Shown: in pieces, positions 1-6,491 of the stretch
Layout of the letters: every line of letters begins with the position of its first letter
Numbering within the stretch: position 1 is the stretch's first letter
NCBI GenBank assembly: GCA_964611575.1
Contig: CAZTAJ010000124.1
Coordinates: forward strand, 1-12,039
DNA: 12,039 nucleotides
Reading direction: 5' to 3'
Source of the DNA: CAITUY01 sp964611575
GTDB lineage: Bacteria; Verrucomicrobiota; Kiritimatiellia; CAIKKV01; CAITUY01
Program-made: the position numbers and the translations under genes
The notes under the pieces: model-generated
The model's database searches: none
Seen by the model: only the letters and a program-made list of their open reading frames with translations
Told to the model about the DNA's origin: nothing

Positions 1-16
1 TGGGTCGCTAAGCCTG

Positions 17-1741
17 TCAGAGCACGGCGTTCAGAATCCCGCCGGCGGCCAGTGCCGCGATGACCATGATGGCGGTCGACTTGGCCGTATCTCCTGGGCC
101 AAGTTCCTTGACCATGACCGCGAAGGTTGCCACGCAGGGGAAGAACATGGCCAGCACCGTGCTGGCCACGACAAGCTGCTTGATGGTCAGGTGCATCGCC
201 CCCAGCAAACCCATGGCCATATCCTTGCGAAAGATGCCGATCATCAGCGCGGCGGTCGCTTCATCGGGAAGGCCCAAAAGACGCGTCGTCAGCGGGGCTG
301 TCAGGGCGGCGACGACATCGAAAAAGGGCGTCAGGTGGAGTAGATTGACGACCAGGACTCCCAAAAGAACGAGCGGTACACCCTCCCGCGCAAAGCCTCG
401 AAGCCGCATCCCGAGTTTTTTTACGACCCCCCTCCACAGTGGCCAGCGATAGGGGGGAATTTCCATCAGTAACTCGGGGCTCGCTCCGGTCAGGGTCTTG
501 TTCAACAGTCTCCCGATCACGAACCAGACCACGAGGAGCGTGCTGTACACGAGAATCACATGCAGTCCGCCGCCGCCGCGCGCGGGATCTCCCACAAGCG
601 CCCAGATCATGGCCTGCAGGGCGGCGCAGGGTACGGCAATGCTGACCAGCGTGGCGGCAATGAATCGCTCCCGTCGGCTCTCCAGCACACGCGTTGCCAG
701 AATGCCGGGCACATTGCAGCCCAAACCCAGCAGGTTCGGGACAATGGCCCAGCCGTGAAGCCCCACTTTGTGGAAGAGACGGTCGAGCAGAACGGCGAGC
801 CGGGGCAGGTACCCGAAGTCCTCAACCAGCCCGAGCCAGAGATAGAAGGCAATCAGGTAAGGCATGACCACGGCGAGCGGGACGAACAGTCCGGTCGTCA
901 GAAGCCCGAATGACTGCACGTAGTCGACGTCTCCTTGAATCACGCTCCCGATAAGGACGCTATGCAGCACACCGCCGCTTCCAAGAGCGGCGCTGAGTCT
1001 CATGATCACCGGTTTCCATAACCTGTCGAAAACCGGCTCCATTACGCCGATGGTGATGCCTTCACCAACGAATCGAACCGCGAAAAACGAGATCGGAAGT
1101 ACGACGGCGGCGACACACAGGCCGCTTATGGGTTTCACCGTGCAGTCACCCAGCCACTCCAGAAACGTATGGTGTCGGTGCCGCACGGTCTGCACGGCTT
1201 TCACCAGATGCCCCACCTCCGTCCACAGGGCATCCTCTTCGCGCTCCGGCGCCGCGGGGGGCGTCCCGGCCTCCGCCAGACGGCCAACGAGTTCCTTCAT
1301 GCCCTCGCCGGTAATCGCCACGGTCGGAACAACAGGCACGCCCAACAGTTGCTCCAACTTGCGCCAGTCGATATCGATTCCCATGTGCCGGGCCTCGTCC
1401 GCCAGGTTCAACGCGACGACCATGGGCTTTCGCCGCTGCAGCAGTTGAAGCGTGAGCCGCAGATTCCTTTCCAGATTGGTCGCGTCCACCACGTTCACGA
1501 TCAGATCGCCTTCCGCGATCATGCGCGCGGCAACCTCATCCGCTTTGGAAGACGGCGAACCCAGTGAATACACCCCGGGGACATCCACGATCGTCGCTCG
1601 TCCGTCGCCCAGAGGCATTTGCCCTTCCGTGAACTCGACCGTGGTGCCGGGATAGTTCGATGAAATCACGTGCACGCCGGTCAAACGCGTGAAAACCACG
1701 CTCTTGCCGACATTCGGTTGACCGACCAGGAGCACGTTCAC
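17..1741 (-). CDS. feoB: Ferrous iron transport protein B (FeoB), 574 aa
   Basis: Inner-membrane Fe(II) permease with an N-terminal GTPase domain. Visible G motifs are G1 GQPNVGKS (residues 7-14), the G2 region NYPGTT (29-34), G3 DVPG (53-56) and G4 NLAD (112-115). The membrane part has the first Gate motif around GCNVPG (Cys342), the second Gate with FRKD (504-507), and a C-terminal CVATF (Cys536). The open frame extends upstream to 1897, but that part is the wrong frame of feoA. I chose the GTG at 1739-1741 because G1 follows at once, because it overlaps the feoA stop (GTGA), and because a GGAGGAG ribosome site (1750-1756) lies 8 nt upstream. At 574 aa it is shorter than E. coli FeoB (about 770 aa), and the loop after the first Gate reads PCAALQAM instead of the usual CSARLPV-like sequence. 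It is co-transcribed and probably translationally coupled with feoA. Identification is firm; the exact start is an inference. Confidence 0.96.
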   Translation of the reverse strand: MNVLLVGQPNVGKSVVFTRLTGVHVISSNYPGTTVEFTEGQMPLGDGRATIVDVPGVYSLGSPSSKADEVAARMIAEGDLIVNVVDATNLERNLRLTLQLLQRRKPMVVALNLADEARHMGIDIDWRKLEQLLGVPVVPTVAITGEGMKELVGRLAEAGTPPAAPEREEDALWTEVGHLVKAVQTVRHRHHTFLEWLGDCTVKPISGLCVAAVVLPISFFAVRFVGEGITIGVMEPVFDRLWKPVIMRLSAALGSGGVLHSVLIGSVIQGDVDYVQSFGLLTTGLFVPLAVVMPYLIAFYLWLGLVEDFGYLPRLAVLLDRLFHKVGLHGWAIVPNLLGLGCNVPGILATRVLESRRERFIAATLVSIAVPCAALQAMIWALVGDPARGGGGLHVILVYSTLLVVWFVIGRLLNKTLTGASPELLMEIPPYRWPLWRGVVKKLGMRLRGFAREGVPLVLLGVLVVNLLHLTPFFDVVAALTAPLTTRLLGLPDEATAALMIGIFRKDMAMGLLGAMHLTIKQLVVASTVLAMFFPCVATFAVMVKELGPGDTAKSTAIMVIAALAAGGILNAVL

Positions 1742-1974
1742 GTCGTCGTCTCCTCCACCGCGATCTTGGCCGCCATACCATGCCCGATGGCAACGCGATT
1801 GCGCCCGATCCCCACCACGGCTGGCCCATGACCTCGCGCTGCGCAGATCACGGCGATCTCGACCCCCTCCCGGATGCCGAGCCCCAATAGCCGGCATCGA
1901 ATGCCGTGTCCACCGGCGATGCCCACCACGGTTCCTGATTTCCCGTCGGCGAGGTCAAGCAAACGTGTTTTCAT
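1738..1974 (-). CDS. feoA: Ferrous iron transport protein A (FeoA), 78 aa
   Basis: Small cytoplasmic SH3-like protein that works with FeoB in Fe(II) uptake, presumably by contacting its cytosolic domain. The sequence has the family layout: an early G-x-V-x-x-I strand, then RLLGLGIREG near residues 28-37, then a GPAVVGIGRNRVAIG strand pair and an MAAKIAV ending. The length is normal for free-standing FeoA. The stop codon overlaps the feoB GTG start by 4 nt, so the two are one transcription unit. The ribosome site is weak (GAGA-rich, 1981-1990). No Fur box is evident upstream. Unusually, the first 20 nt overlap the in-frame end of an upstream permease relic (1955-2155), which hints that feoA was once the downstream, coupled gene of an ABC permease gene. 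Confidence 0.93.
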   Translation of the reverse strand: MKTRLLDLADGKSGTVVGIAGGHGIRCRLLGLGIREGVEIAVICAARGHGPAVVGIGRNRVAIGHGMAAKIAVEETTT

Positions 1975-2155
1975 TCACGGTCTTTCTCTCATCGCCTGTG
2001 CTGCGCCTGCAAGCGGCGACGCGACGAACGCCGGGCACCACGCTGCACAACGCGAACAGGAGGCACGCCACAGCGCAAATGGTCTGGTTGGTCGGCAGGT
2101 CAGCCGAAAACGACCGGCCGATTCCGACCAGTGTCGCCAGAACCGCAAAGCGGGT
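1955..2155 (-). pseudogene. C-terminal relic of an ABC-3 (ZnuB/MntB-like) metal permease
   Basis: Reading the minus strand from 2155 down to the TGA at 1955-1957 gives 66 residues with no start codon at a sensible place and with two stops (TAG, TGA) directly upstream at 2156-2161. The first 35 or so residues from Phe (2147-2149) match the C-terminus of the intact permease at 8924-9736. Both share FAVL, a G-x-G-x-SF stretch and ADLPTN[Q/E]TICA, with 24 of 35 residues identical by my hand alignment; homology stops sharply at the upstream edge. The DNA is only about 70% identical, so this is a paralogue's tail and not a fresh copy. The frame runs 20 nt into feoA, as expected of a coupled operon gene. 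I interpret it as the 3' end of a deleted permease gene left by recombination or insertion. Confidence 0.78.
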
Positions 2156-2499
2156 CTATCAACTGACGGCCTTGGTAACAAAGCTGCCGCCTTGGATCAA
2201 GGACTTCATGGATGGCCTGCGAGGATCCGGCTGTGCTGCGCTTCTTCACAGAACGGCGACCACGCCCGCTGACCATGATCTCAGACGGAGAGATGCAGAT
2301 GGCCCAGTTCTCTGACGCTGAGAGGCCCGGCCATGGGTGCCCCGGACGGTTGTAGGTGTCCAAGAAACGATCCACGGTAGGGTTTAACCCCATAGCCGGG
2401 CGTGATGCTGTTCTGTAGCGTACCCTCGGTTCAAGAGCCGAACAGCTCATGGGAAGGTCAGGAAAAACGGTTGATAGAAGGCGAAAGGAGGTGACGAAC
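2156..2499. other. Intergenic region between the permease relic and transaldolase
   Basis: About 340 bases between the minus-strand relic and the plus-strand transaldolase start, without a convincing gene. It should hold the promoter of the plus-strand cassette, but I see no clear sigma-70 boxes. Minor structures are a short inverted repeat GGGTT-T-AACCC near 2380-2390 and a weak hairpin with GTTC/GAAC arms near 2429-2443. On the minus strand, 2298-2375 reads as VDRFLDTYNRPGHPW plus more. This resembles the C-terminal helix of IS630-type transposases, but it is too short to call. A 47-codon frame starting at 2212 has no recognisable content. Confidence 0.5.
2484..2494 (+). promoter_or_regulatory. 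Near-perfect Shine-Dalgarno site of transaldolase
   Basis: AAAGGAGGTGA matches the anti-Shine-Dalgarno sequence over its full length and ends 5 nt before the ATG at 2500. It decides the start against the longer open frame from 2449 and suggests strong translation of the first cassette gene. Confidence 0.85.
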
Positions 2500-3711
2500 A
2501 TGCCGAACAAAGACGGAAAAGGGCCAAAGGGTCAGGGGCCGCGTGATGGACACGGCGGCGGGAAAGGGAAGGCAACAAGCAATCCTCTAAGACAACTGGA
2601 AACATTCGGGCAGTCCATCTGGCTGGACTACATCCGGCGCGATTTGATCTCCGGCGGCGAACTCAAGCGGCTGATCCAAGAGGATGGACTGCGGGGGATG
2701 ACCTCGAATCCATCCATCTTCGAGAAGGCCATTGTGGACAGTCACGATTATGACGATGACATTCGCGGCATGGCGCTTGAGGGGAAAGGCGCCCTGGATA
2801 TCTATGAGGCGCTCAGCCAGCGCGACGTGCAAAGCGCCGCCGATGTGTTCCGGCCTCTCTACGACCGAACTGACGGCAAAGACGGATATGTCAGCCTGGA
2901 GGTCAATCCCCACCTGGCGCACGACACCGACGGCACGCTGCAGGAAGCCCGCCGGTTGTGGGGCGCCTTGAACCGGCCCAACGTCTTCATCAAGGTCCCC
3001 GCCACGGCCGACGGGCTCCCCGCCATCCGGCAACTCATCAGCGAAGGCATCAACGTCAACGTGACCTTGCTCTTCGGGTTGCCCCGTTACCGGCAGGTGG
3101 CGGAAGCCTACCTCGCCGGCCTCGAAGCGCGCACAAGCCAGGGGAAGGCGGTGAAGCACGTGGCGTCTGTGGCCAGCTTCTTTGTGAGCCGCATTGACGC
3201 ACGGGTTGATCCGATCCTGGAACCTATGGTCTCGCAAGGCGGCAAGGGGGCAGACTTCGCGAAGGAGGCGCTTGGGCAAGTCGCGGTAGCCAGCGCGACA
3301 ATGGCTTACCAAATCTATAAAGAGATCTTCGACAGCGACCGGTTCAGGAGTCTGGCGGCGCAGGGCGCTCGCGTCCAACGGCTGCTCTGGGCCAGCACCG
3401 GCACCAAGAACCCGGAATACAGCGACGTGAAATACATTGAGGCTCTCATCGGCCCCGACACGGTCAACACGGCTCCGGTGGAAACCCTCGACGCCTACCG
3501 CGACCATGGAGACCCGCAAGCCCGCCTTGAAAAAGATGTTGCCCACGCGGCGCGGGTATTGAAGCGATTGCCGGAACTCGGAATCGGCCTCGACAAGGTA
3601 ACCCAGCAACTGGAGAACGAAGGCGTCGCGAAGTTCAACCAGCCGTTCGACAAGTTGATGGAGACGTTGGCGCGAAGGTCACCACAACAACAACGAAAAG
3701 CAATGGCATGA
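2500..3711 (+). CDS. tal: Transaldolase with Gly/Lys-rich N-terminal extension, 403 aa
   Basis: Cytoplasmic pentose-phosphate enzyme that moves a dihydroxyacetone unit between sugar phosphates (sedoheptulose-7-P plus glyceraldehyde-3-P to erythrose-4-P plus fructose-6-P). The core starts at about residue 30. Visible motifs are SIWLDYIRRDLI (catalytic-type Asp43), MTSNPSIF (67-74), the Schiff-base lysine in VFIKVPAT (Lys165), and LLWASTGTKNP (295-305). This layout is that of the longer transaldolase class seen in actinobacteria and cyanobacteria, not the short fructose-6-P aldolase-like form. Residues 1-27 are extra: MPNKDGKGPKGQGP and a Gly-rich run, resembling the N-terminus of DUF5320 proteins. 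The start at 2500 is set by an excellent ribosome site. It is the first gene of the plus-strand cassette, 36 nt before the P-type ATPase. It can exchange fructose-6-P with other sugar phosphates and so feed the phosphoketolase encoded downstream. Confidence 0.94.
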   Translation: MPNKDGKGPKGQGPRDGHGGGKGKATSNPLRQLETFGQSIWLDYIRRDLISGGELKRLIQEDGLRGMTSNPSIFEKAIVDSHDYDDDIRGMALEGKGALDIYEALSQRDVQSAADVFRPLYDRTDGKDGYVSLEVNPHLAHDTDGTLQEARRLWGALNRPNVFIKVPATADGLPAIRQLISEGINVNVTLLFGLPRYRQVAEAYLAGLEARTSQGKAVKHVASVASFFVSRIDARVDPILEPMVSQGGKGADFAKEALGQVAVASATMAYQIYKEIFDSDRFRSLAAQGARVQRLLWASTGTKNPEYSDVKYIEALIGPDTVNTAPVETLDAYRDHGDPQARLEKDVAHAARVLKRLPELGIGLDKVTQQLENEGVAKFNQPFDKLMETLARRSPQQQRKAMA

Positions 3712-3747
3712 GCAGTCCCGTTCGCTCAAGCACAACGGAGCTATCGC

Positions 3748-6480
3748 ATGACGCCGGCTGCCCCCCCCGCCGAACAATCCAAACGCAACGGCTGGCACAG
3801 CCAACCACCTGACGAGGTGCTGGCCCAGTTCGCTTCCCGCGTGGAGGGGCTTTCTTCACGTGAGGCCGCAGAGCGCCTTGTGGTTGACGGCCCGAACGAG
3901 CTGAAGGAAGGTCAGCGCATCGGCCCGCTGCAGATCCTCTTCGGCCAGTTCAAGAGCCTCATCATCTGGATTCTCATCGCGGCCGGTGTCATCTCCGGCG
4001 TGCTGGGCGAAAGGGTGGACGCCATCGCCATCCTGGCCATCGTCGTCCTCAATGCGCTCATCGGCTTCTATCAGGAGTTCAACGCGGAGAAGTCCATCGC
4101 AGCGCTCAAGAAGATGACCGCGCCCAAGGCGAAGGTGCGGCGCGGTGGGCAAGTCGCTTCGATTCCGGCTTCGGGAATCGTTGCCGGAGACATCCTCGCC
4201 TTGGAAGCCGGCGACCTGGTCGCGGCGGATGCCCGACTCCTGCAGGCGGCCGCGCTCAAGTGCATCGAGTCCGCGCTGACTGGCGAATCAGAGGCCGTGA
4301 CCAAGCAGGCCGGGACTCTTGAGCAGCGCGACCTCCCGCTCGGCGACCGCGTGAACATGGTGTTCATGGGCACGAGCGTCGCGGCAGGCACTGGCGCGGC
4401 GGTCGTCGTGGCCACGGCGATGCAGACCGAGTTGGGCCGTATCGCCGGCCTGATCGAAGAGGCGGGGGCGCAGGAACGCACCCCGCTGGAGAAGAAACTC
4501 GAGTCCTTCGGGCGAGTGCTCGTCTGGGCCTCGCTGGGGATCGTCGCGCTGCTGTTCGGGCTGGGGTTGATGCGCGGGACCAAGCCCCTCGAGTTATTCA
4601 TGACCTCGGTCAGCCTCGCCGTCGCCGCCGTGCCGGAAGGTCTGCCGGCCGTCGTTACGGTGGCGCTCGCGCTCGGCGTGTTGCGCATGTCCCGCCGGCG
4701 CGCGCTCGTGCGCAAACTGCCGGCCGTCGAGACGCTCGGAGCAACGACGGTCATCTGCACCGACAAGACGGGCACCTTGACTGTCGGCGAAATGACCGTG
4801 CGCGCGCTTTATGTCGCGGGCCAACGTTACGACGTTACCGGCGAAGGGTACGGGCCGGACGGTGAGGTGCGCTTCGAGGGCAGGAAGGCGGAAGCGCCAC
4901 ACGCGGCGCCTTTGCTCGAACTGGCGACCGTCGTTCTCGGCTGCAACAACGCGCATCTTGTACAGGAAGGCGGGACGTGGAAGACGATCGGCGACCCCAC
5001 GGAAGGCGCCTTGCTTGCCGCCGGTCTCAAAGCCGGTGGCGACCGGTCGCGTCTGGAGCAGGAACTGCCGAAACAGCGCGAATTCCCCTTCGACTCCGAC
5101 CGCAAACTTAGCACGGTGATTCGCAAGCTGCCGGACGGCAAACTCCGCGCCTTCATCAACGGCGCGCCTGACGTGCTGCTTGAACGCTGCATCCGCCTCT
5201 ACACCGGCGGCGGCGGGGTTCGGTCCATGACGGACCAAGACCGCCAAAACATACAGGCGCAGAACACGGCGATGGCGCAGCAGGCCCTGCGCGTGCTGGG
5301 CTCGGCGTGGCGCGACCTGGAGAACGCTTCCCCTGCCGACCTCACGGCGAACGCCGTGGAACACGATCTCGTGTTCGTGGGTCTGTCGGGGATGTATGAC
5401 CCGCCCCGGCCCGAGGCCAAAGACGCGGTCGCGAAATGTCGCGCCGCAGGCATCCGCGTGGTGATGATTACCGGTGACCACCCGCACACGGCGACAGCCA
5501 TAGCGCAGGACATCGGTCTGGCTTCCGAGGGCGAAGGGGCCCTCACGGGGGTCGATCTCGACACCATGTCCGACGACGTACTCCGCACGCGTGTATCCAC
5601 GATCTCCGTCTATGCCCGCGTCACCGCCGAGCACAAGTTGCGCATTATTCGCGCCTTGAAAGCCAACGATGCCGTCGTGGCCATGACCGGGGACGGCGTC
5701 AACGATGCTCCGGCCCTCAAGGGCGCCGACATCGGCATCGCCATGGGGAAAGCGGGAACCGAAGTCACCAAGCAAGCGGCAGACATGATCATCACCGATG
5801 ACAACTTCGCCACGATCGTCGCGGCCGTCGAACAGGGCCGGGGCATCTATGCCAACATCCGCAAGACGCTACAATACCTCCTGGCGGGCAACACCGGTGA
5901 ACTCCTGTTCATGACCGTCTGCGTGGCCATCGGCCTGCCAGCGCCGCTGCTGCCGATTCACTTGCTCTGGATCAATCTGGTCACCGACGGCTTGCCCGCG
6001 CTCTGCCTGGCCACCGACCCCATCGACCCCGACGTGATGAAGCGCCCACCGCGCCGCCGGTCCGAGCGCATAGCGAACCGCAGTTTTCTCCGCACGATGT
6101 TCCTCACCGGCCTTCTTACGGCAGGCGTCGCGTTCACGGTCTATCTCCATGTCCTGAAGACGGGAACACCGGAAACGGCTCGCGCCTACGCCTTTGCCGT
6201 GCTGGTCTTTGCCGAACTCCTGCGCTCATTTGGCGCTCGCAGCGAGACCAAGCCGGTGTGGCGCATCTCCTTGTTCACCAACGTCAACCTCTTGATTGTG
6301 GTGGCCATTTCCTTCGGCCTACAGGTGTGGAGCCAACACAGCGCCACGCTCGGGCGCTTCCTGAAGACCGCGTTCATGCCCTTCACCGATTGCCTCCTGC
6401 TTCTCGCCCTGGGCGCCATCCCGCTGCTGGTTCTGGAGATGGTGAAGGTGGTGCGGCACGCCCGGCAGCAGAAGGATTGA
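3748..6480 (+). CDS. Type II (SERCA/PMR1-like) cation P-type ATPase, probably Ca2+, 910 aa
   Basis: Inner-membrane ion pump that forms an aspartyl-phosphate intermediate. Motifs in order are an N-terminal cation-ATPase domain (SREAAERL...GPNEL), TGES (178-181), PEGLP in TM4 (296-300), phosphorylation motif DKTGTLT with Asp339, and hinge GDGVNDAP (from 648). Residues equivalent to the SERCA Ca2+ ligands are all present: Glu297 (TM4), Asn715 and Glu718 (TM5), Asn743, Thr746 and Asp747 (TM6), and Glu823 (TM8, FAELLRSF). This supports two cation sites and a Ca2+ (or Ca2+/Mn2+) substrate, by analogy. One oddity is NGAPD (471-475), where the family usually has KGAP[ED]; the ATP-site lysine is Asn471. 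The ATG follows CGGAG by 8 nt. The stop lies 11 nt before the phosphoketolase start, so the genes are surely one operon. Ten membrane segments are expected. Transport direction and ion are inferred from family only. Confidence 0.93.
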   Translation: MTPAAPPAEQSKRNGWHSQPPDEVLAQFASRVEGLSSREAAERLVVDGPNELKEGQRIGPLQILFGQFKSLIIWILIAAGVISGVLGERVDAIAILAIVVLNALIGFYQEFNAEKSIAALKKMTAPKAKVRRGGQVASIPASGIVAGDILALEAGDLVAADARLLQAAALKCIESALTGESEAVTKQAGTLEQRDLPLGDRVNMVFMGTSVAAGTGAAVVVATAMQTELGRIAGLIEEAGAQERTPLEKKLESFGRVLVWASLGIVALLFGLGLMRGTKPLELFMTSVSLAVAAVPEGLPAVVTVALALGVLRMSRRRALVRKLPAVETLGATTVICTDKTGTLTVGEMTVRALYVAGQRYDVTGEGYGPDGEVRFEGRKAEAPHAAPLLELATVVLGCNNAHLVQEGGTWKTIGDPTEGALLAAGLKAGGDRSRLEQELPKQREFPFDSDRKLSTVIRKLPDGKLRAFINGAPDVLLERCIRLYTGGGGVRSMTDQDRQNIQAQNTAMAQQALRVLGSAWRDLENASPADLTANAVEHDLVFVGLSGMYDPPRPEAKDAVAKCRAAGIRVVMITGDHPHTATAIAQDIGLASEGEGALTGVDLDTMSDDVLRTRVSTISVYARVTAEHKLRIIRALKANDAVVAMTGDGVNDAPALKGADIGIAMGKAGTEVTKQAADMIITDDNFATIVAAVEQGRGIYANIRKTLQYLLAGNTGELLFMTVCVAIGLPAPLLPIHLLWINLVTDGLPALCLATDPIDPDVMKRPPRRRSERIANRSFLRTMFLTGLLTAGVAFTVYLHVLKTGTPETARAYAFAVLVFAELLRSFGARSETKPVWRISLFTNVNLLIVVAISFGLQVWSQHSATLGRFLKTAFMPFTDCLLLLALGAIPLLVLEMVKVVRHARQQKD

Positions 6481-6491
6481 AAGGTGAAAGA

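Noticed and set aside
1742..1897. N-terminal extension of FeoB back to 1897
   Set aside because: These 52 residues are the out-of-frame reading of feoA. The GTP-binding domain begins right after the GTG at 1741, which has its own ribosome site.
2212..2355. 47-codon plus-strand frame in the intergenic region, with AAGGA 8 nt upstream
   Set aside because: No recognisable family or composition, a short length, and a location in a rearranged stretch. There is not enough to call a gene.
1975..2499. CRISPR array, tRNA or riboswitch in the largest non-coding stretch
   Set aside because: No regularly spaced repeats, no cloverleaf with a CCA-type end, and no known riboswitch core were seen on reading both strands.
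2587..3609. Long open frame (340 codons) antisense to transaldolase
   Set aside because: It is a mirror of a GC-rich coding gene. It has no family-like motifs, while the plus strand encodes a clear transaldolase.
4594..5775. 393-codon open frame antisense to the P-type ATPase
   Set aside because: Its composition is that of a shadow frame, and the opposite strand carries all the P-type ATPase motifs.
6258..6491. N-terminal extension of phosphoketolase inside the ATPase gene
   Set aside because: The ATPase coding frame continues to 6480. The extension has no phosphoketolase similarity, and the ATG at 6492 has a good ribosome site.
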